Below are positions 27,551 through 36,729 of a stretch of DNA of 64,000 bases, piece by piece. The stretch spans positions 3,947,501-4,011,500 of the forward strand of contig NZ_CP054021.1 of the NCBI RefSeq assembly GCF_005862305.2, read 5' to 3'. The notes beneath the pieces were generated by a model. It was not told where the DNA came from. It searched no databases and saw nothing but the letters and a program-made list of their open reading frames with translations. This DNA comes from Rhizobium indicum (GTDB lineage Bacteria > Pseudomonadota > Alphaproteobacteria > Rhizobiales > Rhizobiaceae). The translations under genes and the position numbers were made by a program. Every line of letters starts with the position of its first letter. Position 1 is the first letter of the stretch.

Positions 27551-29044
27551 ATGCGCGGATATGTTCTGGCGATCGATCAGGGAACGACGTCGACGCGGGC
27601 GATCGTCTTCGATGGCGACATGCATGTCGCCGGCAAGGGCCAGAAGGAATTCACACAGATCTATCCGCGCTCCGGCTGGGTCGAGCACGGTCCTGAGGAG
27701 ATCTGGGATTCGGTCGTCTCCACCGTCAAGGCGGCACTGCGCGATGCCGGGATCGAGGCCAAGGATCTTGCCGCACTCGGCATCACCAACCAGCGCGAAA
27801 CCGTCGTGGTCTGGGAGCGCGAGACGGGCCGGCCGATCCAGAATGCCATCGTCTGGCAGGACCGGCGCACGGCAAGCTATTGCGAAAATCTGAAAAGGCA
27901 GGATCTCGAGCGGCTGTTCACGAGGAAGACTGGGCTGATCCTCGATCCCTATTTTTCCGGCACCAAACTCTCCTGGATGTTGGCTAACGTGAAGGGCGCG
28001 CGGGCGCGCGCTGCCAGGGGCGATCTCTGCTTCGGCACGATCGACACCTTCCTGATCTGGCGGCTGACGGGCGGTAAAAGCTTCGTCACCGATGCCACCA
28101 ATGCCTCGCGCACGCTGATGTACAACATTGCCGTAAACGCGTGGGACGAGGATCTGCTCGATATTCTGAGGGTCCCCGCCGCCATGCTGCCGGAGGTCAA
28201 GGATTGCGCCGCGGATTTCGGCACGGTCGATCCTGATATCTTCGGTGCTGCCATCCCCATCCTCGGCGTTGCCGGCGACCAGCAGGCGGCGACCATCGGC
28301 CAGGCATGTTTTGCACCGGGTATGATGAAATCGACTTATGGCACCGGCTGTTTCGCGCTGCTCAACACCGGTGCCGATATGGTGCGTTCCAAAAATCGGC
28401 TGCTGACCACCATCGCCTATCGCCTGAACGGCGAGACAACCTATGCGCTGGAGGGTTCGATCTTCATCGCGGGTGCGGCCGTGCAGTGGCTGCGGGACGG
28501 GCTCGGGATCATCGGCAGCGCGGCGGAGACCAACGCGCTTGCCGAAAGCGCCGATCCGACCCAGGAGGTCTATCTCGTGCCCGCCTTCACCGGCCTCGGC
28601 GCACCGCATTGGGATGCCAAGGCACGCGGCGCGATCTTCGGGTTGACGCGCAACAGCGGTCCGGCGGAACTCTCCCGGGCGGCGCTGGAAGCCGTCTGCT
28701 ATCAGACCCGCGATCTGCTCGACGCCATGCAGAAGGACTGGAAAAACGGCACTGAAGACACGGTGTTGCGCGTCGACGGCGGCATGGTTGCTTCCAACTG
28801 GACGATGCAGCGCCTTGCCGATCTGCTCGATGCGCCGGTCGACCGTCCGGTCATTCTCGAGACGACGGCGCTGGGGGCCGCCTGGCTCGCCGGGAGCCGG
28901 GCAGGGGTTTGGCCGGACAGGGACGGTTTTTCGGCGACCTGGAAACGCGATCGGCGGTTTGAGCCCGAGATGGACGAGAAGGTGCGGGCGGCAAAGCTCA
29001 AGGGTTGGAAGAATGCGGTTAAGCGGACGCTGAGCGAGGGGTAA
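27551..29044 (+). CDS. glpK: Glycerol kinase
   Basis: A 497-residue FGGY-family kinase phosphorylating glycerol to glycerol-3-phosphate. The N-terminal phosphate loop [42 protein letters not shown], the glycerol-contacting [11 protein letters not shown], and [16 protein letters not shown] with STYGTGCF are all present, as is the C-terminal [12 protein letters not shown]. Length is standard. No glp transport or regulator genes are adjacent, so it appears to be an isolated housekeeping copy. Confidence 0.95.
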   Translation: MRGYVLAIDQGTTSTRAIVFDGDMHVAGKGQKEFTQIYPRSGWVEHGPEEIWDSVVSTVKAALRDAGIEAKDLAALGITNQRETVVVWERETGRPIQNAIVWQDRRTASYCENLKRQDLERLFTRKTGLILDPYFSGTKLSWMLANVKGARARAARGDLCFGTIDTFLIWRLTGGKSFVTDATNASRTLMYNIAVNAWDEDLLDILRVPAAMLPEVKDCAADFGTVDPDIFGAAIPILGVAGDQQAATIGQACFAPGMMKSTYGTGCFALLNTGADMVRSKNRLLTTIAYRLNGETTYALEGSIFIAGAAVQWLRDGLGIIGSAAETNALAESADPTQEVYLVPAFTGLGAPHWDAKARGAIFGLTRNSGPAELSRAALEAVCYQTRDLLDAMQKDWKNGTEDTVLRVDGGMVASNWTMQRLADLLDAPVDRPVILETTALGAAWLAGSRAGVWPDRDGFSATWKRDRRFEPEMDEKVRAAKLKGWKNAVKRTLSEG

Positions 29045-29094
29045 AAGTGATGAGAAGCGCGTCGTAGCCCCGCTCGTTTCCGCGAGTTGGTTCG

Positions 29095-30048
29095 CTATTT
29101 CTTCAACCACGGCGTCGCCGTGCTCCAGAAGATCACGTTCGCGCCGAGATAATCCTCGGCGAAGGCGGTGAATTCGGCCTTGGTGAAGGGTTTCTTCGTC
29201 GCCGGGTTCTTGTAGGTCAGCGTCGGCTCCTGCACGGCCATGCCGACATAGGCGAGCTTGCCCTTATACTTGTTGAAGAAGGGGTAGGAGTTCTTCATCT
29301 GCGCCTTGCGGTTCGGCACGATATCGGGGCCGCCGAGGCCGATATTGTTCTTCGCCGCGAAGTCGAAAAGGCGGCCCATGTAGTTATGGTCGTTTTCCCA
29401 CTCGCAGGGCCAGAAGTTGACGTATTGCACCACCATGGACTTGGCGAAAGCCTTGCGGGCAAAGGCGAGGTTTGCCATCTCGCCCTCGAAATAGGCGTCG
29501 CAGCTATAGCCCTTCGGCTCGTGCTTGGGATCAAGGTCGATCGCGGTTTCCGGCAGGTTGATGCCGTAGACCTTGCCGTCGAACGTGTCGGCCAGCGCCT
29601 TCAGCAGCGCCTGGTAGCGCTCGCGCACAGCCGGGTTCCATTGCTGCGCCACCCAGCCGGAGCCCACCGGCTTGTTTTCGCCGGGATTGTCGAACTGGGC
29701 GGTGAGACCGCCGTCTTATTCCGGGTCGCTCAACATGTACTCGGGAATGTTGCGCGCCTTCGGCTCGAAGAAGCGGTCCTGGACCTGGATGAAGAGTTTC
29801 CGGTTCAGGCTCTCTGCGAGCGCCAGATCCTTCTCGATCTGCGAGAAATCATATTGGCCCTTGGCGGGCTCCAGGCTCTTCCAGTTGTAGACGATCTGCA
29901 CGCCTGAGATATCCGGCCGCGAGAGCAGCATCTTGGAGGCCTCGAGTTCGCCGGAGCTGGTGTAGATGAAATTCTCCGCGGCGGATGCTGCCTGATGTAG
30001 GGAAACGAAGGCGGCGCAGGCAAACAGCAGGCTTTGAAGCGGTTTCAT
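29095..30048 (-). pseudogene. Secreted TIM-barrel-like protein, interrupted by TAA
   Basis: One frame of about 318 codons from ATG 30048 to 29095 is split by a single in-frame TAA at 29718-29716 (after LSDPE). The upstream part has a signal peptide (MKPLQSLLFACAAFVSLHQA) and VQIVYNWKSLEPAKGQYDFSQ, a pattern of glycosidase-like TIM barrels; downstream it continues QFDNPGENKPVGSGWVAQQW and KVYGINLPETAID, with a possible acid residue. No frameshift is needed to join them. A TAC/TAT to TAA change would explain it. The substrate is unknown. Confidence 0.7.
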
Positions 30049-30183
30049 TTTGTGTCCTGATAGCGGCGAGTTGATCGGTGCGGCGGCAGACACATCCAAT
30101 GCAAAATGGGCAACTCCGTGACATCTGCCCCAGAACCAGCGACTTGGTTCATCGCGCGGCGCGGCCTTCGTTAACGGCAGGGT

Positions 30184-31170
30184 TCAGGCATTTTCCAGCG
30201 CGCCGAGATGCACCTTGGCATGGCGCTTGCGGTATTCGGCCGGCGTCACGCCGATCTGCCTTGCGAAAGCTCGGCGCAGCGTATCGGCATCGGCAAAGCC
30301 GCATTCGACAGCGACTTGCTTCGGTGCATGGCCTTCTTCCAGCAGGCGCCGTGCGGCGGTGATGCGGGCGGCCTCCACCCAAGCCGCGGGTGTCATGCCG
30401 ACTTCCTCGCGGAACAGCCGAGCGAAGTGGCGGGGGCTCAATTCCATCCGTTGCGCCAGCGTCGCGACGCTGTGATCGGCTGCGGGATTGGCGGCGACCC
30501 AGCGCTGGACCTCTTGCAGTGCCGAGCGGCCAGCAGGTGCCGCTTCGCCCTTGCGGCTGAACTGCATCTGCCCGCCCGGCCGCTTGAAGAACATCACCAA
30601 CTGGCCCGCCACCTTCATGGCGATCTCATGGCCGAGGTCCTCCTCGACGAGCGCCAGCGCAAGATCGAGCCCGGCGGTGACGCCGGCTGCGGTTCGCAAC
30701 TGGCCATCCCTCACATGGATGGCGTCCGCCTCCACCATGATGTCAGGATAGGCTTCGGCCAATCTGTCGGCGACAGCCCAGTGGGTGGTGACGCGGCGGC
30801 CGTCGAGAAGGCCGGTTGCCGCAAGCAGGAAGGCGCCGCTGCAGACGGAGCCGTATCGCCTTGCCTCAGGTGCGGCCGAGCGCAGCCAGGCGACCATCGC
30901 GGCATCCGGTTGAATATCCGCCGCATTCGGACAGCCGGCGACCAGCAGCGTATCCACCGCGCCGATATTGTCGCCGATGAAGTAGTCCGCCACCAGCCGA
31001 ACGCCGGAGGAACTGCGGATATGACCGTGAGATATGGCGATCACCACGGGCCGGTAGATCTCGCTGCCTGCCTGCACATTGGCTTCGGCAAAAACGTCTA
31101 GCGGCCCCGAGACATCGAGAAGTTGGACGCCCGGCACGGCGAGAATGGCAATGGTCTTCGTTCTGGTCAC
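30184..31170 (-). CDS. GlxA-type regulator (DJ-1/PfpI plus AraC HTH)
   Basis: A 328-residue transcription factor. Residues about 8-180 form a DJ-1/PfpI-like domain with the Cys elbow YGSVCSGAFLLAATGLLDGRR, used in this class for ligand sensing rather than proteolysis; residues about 220-320 carry a double AraC-type HTH ending FADADTLRRAFARQIGVTPAEYRKR. It diverges from an HD-domain hydrolase gene with 110 bases between, a pairing that suggests it controls that gene. The ligand is not evident. Confidence 0.88.
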   Translation of the reverse strand: MTRTKTIAILAVPGVQLLDVSGPLDVFAEANVQAGSEIYRPVVIAISHGHIRSSSGVRLVADYFIGDNIGAVDTLLVAGCPNAADIQPDAAMVAWLRSAAPEARRYGSVCSGAFLLAATGLLDGRRVTTHWAVADRLAEAYPDIMVEADAIHVRDGQLRTAAGVTAGLDLALALVEEDLGHEIAMKVAGQLVMFFKRPGGQMQFSRKGEAAPAGRSALQEVQRWVAANPAADHSVATLAQRMELSPRHFARLFREEVGMTPAAWVEAARITAARRLLEEGHAPKQVAVECGFADADTLRRAFARQIGVTPAEYRKRHAKVHLGALENA

Positions 31171-31280
31171 CGTAGCGTCCTGTCGATACCGATTTTGGCA
31201 GAAAATGACGTATTACGTCGATTACTGACATTTGCGCCTGTTCTAATGTGGAAGCAGGTTCAAACGCAAGGAGAAAAGCC

Positions 31281-31922
31281 ATGACCCTGACGATCGACGG
31301 CATCAGCATTCCCGACAGCAAGCTGGCGCGAGAGGTGACGGAGGTGGTGCGAGACACTGCATCGCCGCTGCTCTTCCACCATTCCAGCCGTGTATATTAT
31401 TTCGGCGCGCTGGCCGGCAAACAGCGCGGCCTCCGCTTCGATCCGGAGCTGCTTTATACTGGCGCAATGTTCCATGACATGGGGCTCACCCACCAGCACA
31501 GCAGCGCGGATGAGCGTTTCGAGGTCGACGGCGCCAATGCGGCGCGCGATTTCCTGAAGAGCCGCGGCATTGCCCAGGACGATATCGACACAGTCTGGAC
31601 GGCGATCGCGCTGCATACGACGCCGGGCATTCCGCAGCATATGCATCCTGTCGTGGCACTGGTGACGGCTGGTGTCGAGATGGATGTGCTCGGGCTGACC
31701 TACAAGGACTACAGCGATCAGCAGCGCGAAGCGGTGGTGCATGCCCATCCGCGCGGCGAGCACTTCAAGGAAAATATTATCCAGACCTTCTATGAAGGCA
31801 TCAAGCACAAGCCGGAGACCACCTTCGGCAACGTCAAGGCCGATGTTCTGGCCGACAAGGATCCGCACTTCCACCGCGGCAATTTCTGCAGCGTCATTCG
31901 TTGCTCGCACTGGGCAAGCTGA
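31281..31922 (+). CDS. HD-domain phosphohydrolase-like protein
   Basis: A 213-residue HD-superfamily protein with metal motifs LLFHHSSRVYYFG (His), GAMFHDMGLT (HD) and AIALHTTPGIPQHM. The arrangement resembles cyanamide-hydratase-like HD proteins. AAGGAG lies 7 bases before ATG 31281; the frame opens earlier, but without a better start. A strong terminator follows directly. Divergence from the GlxA-type regulator suggests inducible expression; the natural substrate is unknown. Confidence 0.82.
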   Translation: MTLTIDGISIPDSKLAREVTEVVRDTASPLLFHHSSRVYYFGALAGKQRGLRFDPELLYTGAMFHDMGLTHQHSSADERFEVDGANAARDFLKSRGIAQDDIDTVWTAIALHTTPGIPQHMHPVVALVTAGVEMDVLGLTYKDYSDQQREAVVHAHPRGEHFKENIIQTFYEGIKHKPETTFGNVKADVLADKDPHFHRGNFCSVIRCSHWAS

Positions 31923-31930
31923 CCCAAAAG

Positions 31931-31968
31931 GGGCGGCGACCCTCTCCGGTCGCCGCCCCTTTATTATC
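31931..31968 (+). terminator. Strong Rho-independent terminator after the HD gene
   Basis: A perfect 12-bp stem GGGGCGGCGACC/GGTCGCCGCCCC with loop CTCTCC is followed by TTTATTAT, 9 bases after the stop codon. Confidence 0.9.
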
Positions 31969-32009
31969 AGTAGCGCTTTATTTCCCATCAATAATTTTTT
32001 GATGCACGC

Positions 32010-32036
32010 TGTCGGCCAAGGCGGTACTCCTTCGTC
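32010..32036 (+). promoter_or_regulatory. Candidate ECF42-type promoter of the YCII-sigma operon
   Basis: TGTCGG (32010-32015), a 17-base spacer, then CGTC (32033-32036), 22 bases before the start codon at 32058. Exactly the same elements and spacing occur upstream of the SRPBCC gene (33710-33736). ECF42 sigma factors are reported to use TGTCGA/CG[AT]C-like promoters. Confidence 0.65.
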
Positions 32037-32057
32037 ATTCGGAAAGAGGAGTGAGCA

Positions 32058-32432
32058 ATGCTTTATGCAATCCTTTGTTACGCCCATGAGGAAACCGTCT
32101 TCGCCTGGACCAAGGAGGAGGAGGCTGCCGTCATGGAGAAACTCTACGCCGTGCAGGAGCCGCTTGCCGCATCCGGCAAACTCGGCCCCGTCGGCCGGCT
32201 GATGCCGACGACGGCTGCGACCACGGTGCGCAAGGGCAAGGACGAGCCCTTGGTCATTGACGGGCCTTTTGCGGAAACGAAGGAGGCGCTTCTCGGCTTC
32301 TACGTCGTCGACTTTGAAACGCTCGACGAGGCGATCGCCTTCTCGAAGCAGCTTTCATCCGTCAATCCAGGTTCCACTTCTTACGAAATTCGGCCTTTCT
32401 ACGTCTTCAGGCCCGGAGATGCTTCATCATGA
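32058..32432 (+). CDS. YCII/DGPF-domain protein
   Basis: A 124-residue YCII-fold protein with the hallmark VIDGPFAETKEALLGFYVVD (DGPF) motif. Genes of this kind accompany ECF42 sigma factors in many bacteria. GGAG precedes the ATG. The stop overlaps the sigma-factor start by four bases (ATGA). The biochemical role is unknown; YCII folds can bind small molecules, so a sensing role alongside the sigma factor is a possibility. Confidence 0.88.
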   Translation: MLYAILCYAHEETVFAWTKEEEAAVMEKLYAVQEPLAASGKLGPVGRLMPTTAATTVRKGKDEPLVIDGPFAETKEALLGFYVVDFETLDEAIAFSKQLSSVNPGSTSYEIRPFYVFRPGDASS

Positions 32433-33688
32433 CAGACATTGCCTGGATCGACCTCGCGCTTGCATCGGCCCGTCCGAAGGCGCTCGGCGCGCTGCTGCGC
32501 TATTTCCGCAATCTCGATACCGCGGAAGAGGCGTTTCAGGAAGCGTGTCTGAGGGCGATCCGGACATGGCCGGAGAAAGGGCCACCGCGTGATCCCACAG
32601 CCTGGCTCATCTTCGTTGGCCGCAACAGCGGCATCGATGCGGTGCGCAAACGGGCGAAGATCCAGGCTCTGCCTGATGAGGACGTCATCTCCGATACCGA
32701 GGATGCCGAAAGCGATATCGTCGAGCGGCTGGACGATTCCAATTATCGCGACGATATTCTGCGGCTGCTGTTCATCTGCTGCCATCCCGATCTGCCGGCA
32801 ACCCAGCAGATCGCGCTTGCGTTACGCATCGTTTCCGGCCTTTCGGTGCCGCAGATCGCGCGTGCCTTCCTGGTTTCCGAAAGCGCCATGGAACAGCGCA
32901 TCACCCGGGCCAAGGCGCGCGTCGCCAAGGCTAGGGTGCCTTTCGAAACGCCGAGCCCGCAGGAAAGAGCCGAACGGCTTTCGATCGTCAGCACGATGAT
33001 CTACCTGATCTTCAACGAGGGCTACAGCCAGGCCGATCCCAGGCATGAGGCGGCTGCCTTCAGCGACGAAGCGATCCGGCTGGCGCGCTTGATGCTGCAT
33101 ATCTTCCCATCCGAACCGGAGCTGATGGGGCTGCTTGCGCTTATGCTCCTGCAGATCTCGCGCCGGCCGGCGCGCTTCAATGCCGGAGACGAGATCGTGC
33201 TGCTTGAAGATCAGGACCGGTCGCTCTGGAACCAACCGTTCATCAATGAGGCCTTGGCGCTGCTCGACAAGGCGCTGCGCCACCGCAAGCCCGCTCCTTA
33301 TCAGATTCAGGCTGCCATCGCCGCTGTTCATTCCCGCGCAAAATGCGCCGAGGATACAGACTGGGTGGAGATCGATCTGCTCTATCGCGCGCTGGAGCGT
33401 CTCCAGCCATCGCCTGTCATAACGCTGAACCGGGCCGTCGTCGTCTCCAAGCTCCAGGGTGCGCAGGATGCGCTCGACCTCATCGATCCGCTTGGCGAAA
33501 AACTCGGCGGCTATTTCTATTATCACGGCCTGCGGGGCGGACTGCTGAAGCAGCTTGGCTTGACCAGCCAGGCGCGGGAAGCCTTCGACCGCGCCATTGC
33601 ACTGGCCCATTCGGCGGCTGAGGCCGCCCATATCCGCCGGCAGATCGACAAGATGCAGGAAGAGGCCACGCGGCCGATTGCAAAATAA
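32429..33688 (+). CDS. ECF42-group RNA polymerase sigma factor
   Basis: A 419-residue ECF sigma factor. Sigma2 (residues about 10-75, LRYFRNLDTAEEAFQEACLR) and sigma4 (about 105-160, LALRIVSGLSVPQIARAFLV) are followed by an unusually long C-terminal helical, TPR-like extension of about 240 residues (FNEGYS, ALLDKALRHRKPAPYQIQAAIAAVHS) that defines the ECF42 group. No anti-sigma gene is adjacent, as is usual for this group; the extension is thought to regulate it. It is cotranscribed with the DGPF gene and probably directs both that operon and the SRPBCC gene. Confidence 0.92.
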   Translation: MTDIAWIDLALASARPKALGALLRYFRNLDTAEEAFQEACLRAIRTWPEKGPPRDPTAWLIFVGRNSGIDAVRKRAKIQALPDEDVISDTEDAESDIVERLDDSNYRDDILRLLFICCHPDLPATQQIALALRIVSGLSVPQIARAFLVSESAMEQRITRAKARVAKARVPFETPSPQERAERLSIVSTMIYLIFNEGYSQADPRHEAAAFSDEAIRLARLMLHIFPSEPELMGLLALMLLQISRRPARFNAGDEIVLLEDQDRSLWNQPFINEALALLDKALRHRKPAPYQIQAAIAAVHSRAKCAEDTDWVEIDLLYRALERLQPSPVITLNRAVVVSKLQGAQDALDLIDPLGEKLGGYFYYHGLRGGLLKQLGLTSQAREAFDRAIALAHSAAEAAHIRRQIDKMQEEATRPIAK

Positions 33689-33709
33689 AATGCGAAAAGG
33701 CCGGCGCGG

Positions 33710-33736
33710 TGTCGGAACGGCGAACTTCGACACGTC
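33710..33736 (+). promoter_or_regulatory. Candidate ECF42-type promoter of the SRPBCC gene
   Basis: TGTCGG (33710-33715), 17-base spacer, CGTC (33733-33736), 52 bases before ATG 33789. It is identical in elements and spacing to the motif ahead of the YCII-sigma operon. Between it and the gene lies an interrupted palindrome AACCTG/CAGGTT. Confidence 0.65.
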
Positions 33737-33788
33737 CTTGTAACAACCTGACAGGAAACAGGTTTCATTTAGATGGAGAGATGTCGAC

Positions 33789-34256
33789 ATGACCGCCAGC
33801 ACACAACATGAACTCGTCCTCGTTCGCGAATTCGACGCGCCGCGCGAGAAGATCTATAAGGCATGGACCGATCCTGATCTGCTGAAGCAGTGGTTCGTGC
33901 CGCGTCCCTGGGGTGTGGCGGAAGCTACGCTCGACGTCCGCCCCGGCGGTTCCAGCGTCGTCGTCATGCATGACCCCGAGGGCAATCAATACCCGAACCG
34001 TGGCGTCTATCTCGAGATCGTCGAGAACGAGAAAATCGTCTTCACCGATGCCTATACCAGCGCCTGGGTGCCTTCCGAGAAACCTTTCTTCACGGGCGTC
34101 ATCCTGCTCGAAGATCTCGGCAACGGTCGCACGAAATATACGGCCACGGCGTTGCACTGGCGCGCCGAGGACAAGGAAGCGCACGAGAAGATGGGTTTCC
34201 ACGAAGGATGGGGCAAGGCTGCGGACCAATTGGCGGAGCTGCTGGCGAAGATATGA
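33789..34256 (+). CDS. SRPBCC/AHSA1-type protein
   Basis: A 155-residue START-like (SRPBCC) protein of the AHSA1/polyketide-cyclase-like group: LVLVREFDAPREKIYKAWTDPDLLKQWFVP at the N-terminus and the C-terminal HEGWGKAADQLAELLAKI helix are typical. Such folds bind hydrophobic ligands in a deep pocket. It is linked to the ECF42 sigma factor by position and by an identical promoter-like motif. The ligand is unknown. Confidence 0.88.
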   Translation: MTASTQHELVLVREFDAPREKIYKAWTDPDLLKQWFVPRPWGVAEATLDVRPGGSSVVVMHDPEGNQYPNRGVYLEIVENEKIVFTDAYTSAWVPSEKPFFTGVILLEDLGNGRTKYTATALHWRAEDKEAHEKMGFHEGWGKAADQLAELLAKI

Positions 34257-34501
34257 GCGGCGCCGTGAGGCGGCGCGGCGAGACTGCGTCGTCCTAACAC
34301 TTCAAGCAAGGTTTGAGGCGGTTCGAAAGTTGATTCCGCTGATGCTTTGAGGTCGTTGAATTCAGATTCGAATTGGCCGTCGATCGGTCTTTCAGATCGC
34401 CAAAGACCGCTATCGAGATTCTCGAACATTTGGTTCCAGAATTTGTATTTGCGCTGCATCCCCGGCATCCTTATCTCAGCCGAGAATTCAACAGGATGCC
34501 G

Positions 34502-35566
34502 ATGATGGAACTGGGGCTTTACACATTCGCCGACGTCAATCCCAACCCCTCCCGCAGCAAGGGCGCGGAAGGGGCCGAGCGGCTGAAGCATCTTATCGAG
34601 GAAATCGAGCTTGCCGATCAGGTTGGGCTCGACGTCTTCGGCCTCGGCGAGCATCACCGACCCGATTATGCGGCGTCTGCTCCGGCGGTCGTGCTGGCGG
34701 CGGCAGCCGTCAAGACCAGGAATATCCGGCTGACCAGTGCGGTGACCGTGCTCTCCTCCGATGATCCGGTGCGGGTCTTCCAGCAATTTTCGACGCTCGA
34801 CCTGATTTCCAATGGCCGGGCCGAGATCATGGCGGGGCGCGGCTCCTTCATCGAGTCCTTCCCGCTGTTCGGCTACAATCTCGAAGACTATGACCAGCTT
34901 TTCGAGGAGAAGCTCGATCTGCTGCTGGCGCTGCGCGACAGCGAGGTTGTGGAGTGGAAGGGTGAGCTTCGCGCGCCGATCAATGGGCGCGGTGTCTATC
35001 CCAGGCCGCTGCAGGATCCGTTGCCACTCTGGGTCGCGGTCGGCGGTACGCCGCAGTCGGTGGCGCGCGCCGGCGCCCTCGGCCTGCCGGTGGCGCTGGC
35101 GATCATCGGCGGCGAGCCGCGCCGTTTTGCGCCGCTCTTCGATCTCTACCGCGAGGCCGCGCGCCGGGCAGGGCAGGATCAGTCGAAGCTGAAGACCAGT
35201 ATCAATGTCCATGGCTTCATCGCCGACACGACGGCGGCGGCGGCCGACCAGTTCTACGGCCCGCAGGCCGAGGTGATGAACCGCATCGGCCGCGAGCGCG
35301 GCTGGGGACCGACGAACCGGGCGCATTTCGACATGTCGCGCGGGCCGAACGGTGCGCTCTTCGTCGGTGATCCCGAGGTGGTCGCCGAAAAGATCATCGC
35401 CCATCATGCACTCTTCAAGAACGACCGCTTCCTGCTGCAGATGGCGATCGGCCTGATGCCGCATGCCGAGATCATGCGCGGCATCGAGCTTTACGGCACG
35501 AAAGTCGCGCCGATCGTCAGAAAGGCGTTGACTGATAACAGCGAAGAGGCGAAAGCCACGGCTTGA
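34502..35566 (+). CDS. LLM-class flavin-dependent oxidoreductase
   Basis: A 354-residue luciferase-like monooxygenase-fold protein. It begins [16 protein letters not shown] and shows [47 protein letters not shown] and [18 protein letters not shown], typical of the AbeM/LLM subgroup. ATG 34502 or 34505 fits an AGGA 5-8 bases upstream; the frame is open back to 34373 without homology. The substrate is unknown, and no flavin reductase is adjacent. Confidence 0.85.
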   Translation: MMELGLYTFADVNPNPSRSKGAEGAERLKHLIEEIELADQVGLDVFGLGEHHRPDYAASAPAVVLAAAAVKTRNIRLTSAVTVLSSDDPVRVFQQFSTLDLISNGRAEIMAGRGSFIESFPLFGYNLEDYDQLFEEKLDLLLALRDSEVVEWKGELRAPINGRGVYPRPLQDPLPLWVAVGGTPQSVARAGALGLPVALAIIGGEPRRFAPLFDLYREAARRAGQDQSKLKTSINVHGFIADTTAAAADQFYGPQAEVMNRIGRERGWGPTNRAHFDMSRGPNGALFVGDPEVVAEKIIAHHALFKNDRFLLQMAIGLMPHAEIMRGIELYGTKVAPIVRKALTDNSEEAKATA

Positions 35567-35569
35567 CGA

Positions 35570-35671
35570 GCGCATAGCCGAAAATCGGAATCGATTTTCG
35601 AAACGGAGTATGCGCAGATTCGAAGTGACAGAGCGTCCTTAGGGCTCCCTGTTGGAGGCGCGGCGCTCTAA
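35570..35671. repeat. Composite palindromic repeat, copy 1
   Basis: Starts GCGCATA, contains the palindrome CGAAAATCGGAATCGATTTTCG, then TATGCGC, and a second part AGAGCGTCCTTAG...GGCGCTCTAA. Two related copies are at 42011-42114 and, inverted, at 50355-50452. It lies between the LLM oxidoreductase and map genes. Confidence 0.8.
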
Positions 35672-35710
35672 GGCGGCTGCTGCCGCCCTGCGCAAGGCCG
35701 GAACAGACGA

Positions 35711-36469
35711 ATGGTTATCGCAAACGACGACGAACTGACCAAGCTCAAGGAGATCGGCCGCATCTGCGCAAACGCCATTCAGGTGATGGCGGCGGCGATG
35801 GAGCCCGGCATGACGACGCTGGAGCTCGACCAGATCGGCCGCAAAGTGCTCGAGGATTCGGGCGCGCGTTCGGCGCCGGAGTTCTGCTACCAGTTTCCCG
35901 GTGCCACCTGCATCAGTATCAATGAGGAAATCGCCCACGGCATTCCCGGCCCGCGCGTCATCCGCGCCGGCGATCTCATCAATATCGACGTCTCGGCGGA
36001 AAAGGATGGCTTCTTCGCCGATACCGGCGCCTCTTTCACGATGCCGCCGGTCAAGCCGAAGATCGAGCGGCTCTGCCGCGACGGCAAGCGGGCGCTTTGG
36101 ATCGGGCTCAACCAGGTCAAATCGGGCGAGCCGCTGGCGAAGATCGGCACAGCCGTCGGCGCCTTCGCGCAGAAGAACCGCTATACGCTGGTCGCCAATC
36201 TGGCGAGCCACGGCGTCGGCCGCTCCCTACATGAGGAGCCGGCCGAGCTCTCGACGTGGCCGGACCCTTCGGAAAAACGGATGATGACGGAAGGTCTCGT
36301 CTTCACCGTCGAGCCGTTTCTCTCACTCGGCGCGACATGGGCCGAAGGCGGCGACGATGCCTGGACGCTCTATGCCGATCCGAAGGCGCCGACCGTGCAA
36401 TACGAACACACGGTGGTGGCGACGCGCAACGGGCCGGTGGTTCTGACCTTGCCGGATGAGCGAGGGTAG
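35711..36469 (+). CDS. map: Type I methionine aminopeptidase
   Basis: A 252-residue metalloprotease that removes the initiator Met from new proteins. Metal ligands are visible in order: NIDVSAEKDGFFADTGASF (two Asp), NLASHGVGRSLHEEP (His), VFTVEPF (Glu) and QYEHTVV (Glu), plus the substrate His in EEIAHGIPG. It lacks the N-terminal zinc-finger extension. The second canonical Asp segment, usually DxxxDxTxTF, reads ADTGASF, so this may be a secondary MAP paralogue rather than the essential copy. Confidence 0.85.
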   Translation: MVIANDDELTKLKEIGRICANAIQVMAAAMEPGMTTLELDQIGRKVLEDSGARSAPEFCYQFPGATCISINEEIAHGIPGPRVIRAGDLINIDVSAEKDGFFADTGASFTMPPVKPKIERLCRDGKRALWIGLNQVKSGEPLAKIGTAVGAFAQKNRYTLVANLASHGVGRSLHEEPAELSTWPDPSEKRMMTEGLVFTVEPFLSLGATWAEGGDDAWTLYADPKAPTVQYEHTVVATRNGPVVLTLPDERG

Positions 36470-36534
36470 GGCGTTAGGGGTGCCTCGCCCTTCGAGGTTG
36501 GCATCTCCAGGACGTCTTGTGACGCGCGCCCACT

Positions 36535-36680
36535 TCTCCTCCCTCATTCCTGTGCTCGTCACAGGAATCCAGCCAACGCGCGTCTGCGCGGTGAATGACT
36601 CCATATTGAAGAGAGCTTCCCGCGCCCAAGGACTTGGGCGCACTGGATTCCTGTGACGAGCACAGGAATGAGGGAGGAGA
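36535..36680. repeat. Perfect 38-bp inverted repeat element
   Basis: Arms 36535-36572 and 36643-36680 are exact reverse complements, and each contains the inner palindrome ATTCCTGTGCTCGTCACAGGAAT. The 70-base centre includes CGCGCGTCTGCGCG. The element lies between the convergent map and padR genes and is not related in sequence to the other repeats seen here. Confidence 0.85.
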
Positions 36681-36729
36681 GGTTAGCGCACACGTCAACT
36701 CACCGAGCTTTGGTGGCCAGCCTTCCTTT

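Noticed and set aside
27518..29110. Long 530-codon antisense ORF over glpK
   Set aside because: Shadow of a high-GC gene; no recognisable family and the sense strand encodes a full, well-conserved glycerol kinase.
34052..35575. 507-codon antisense ORF over the LLM oxidoreductase
   Set aside because: Crosses two real genes on the other strand; no family motifs.
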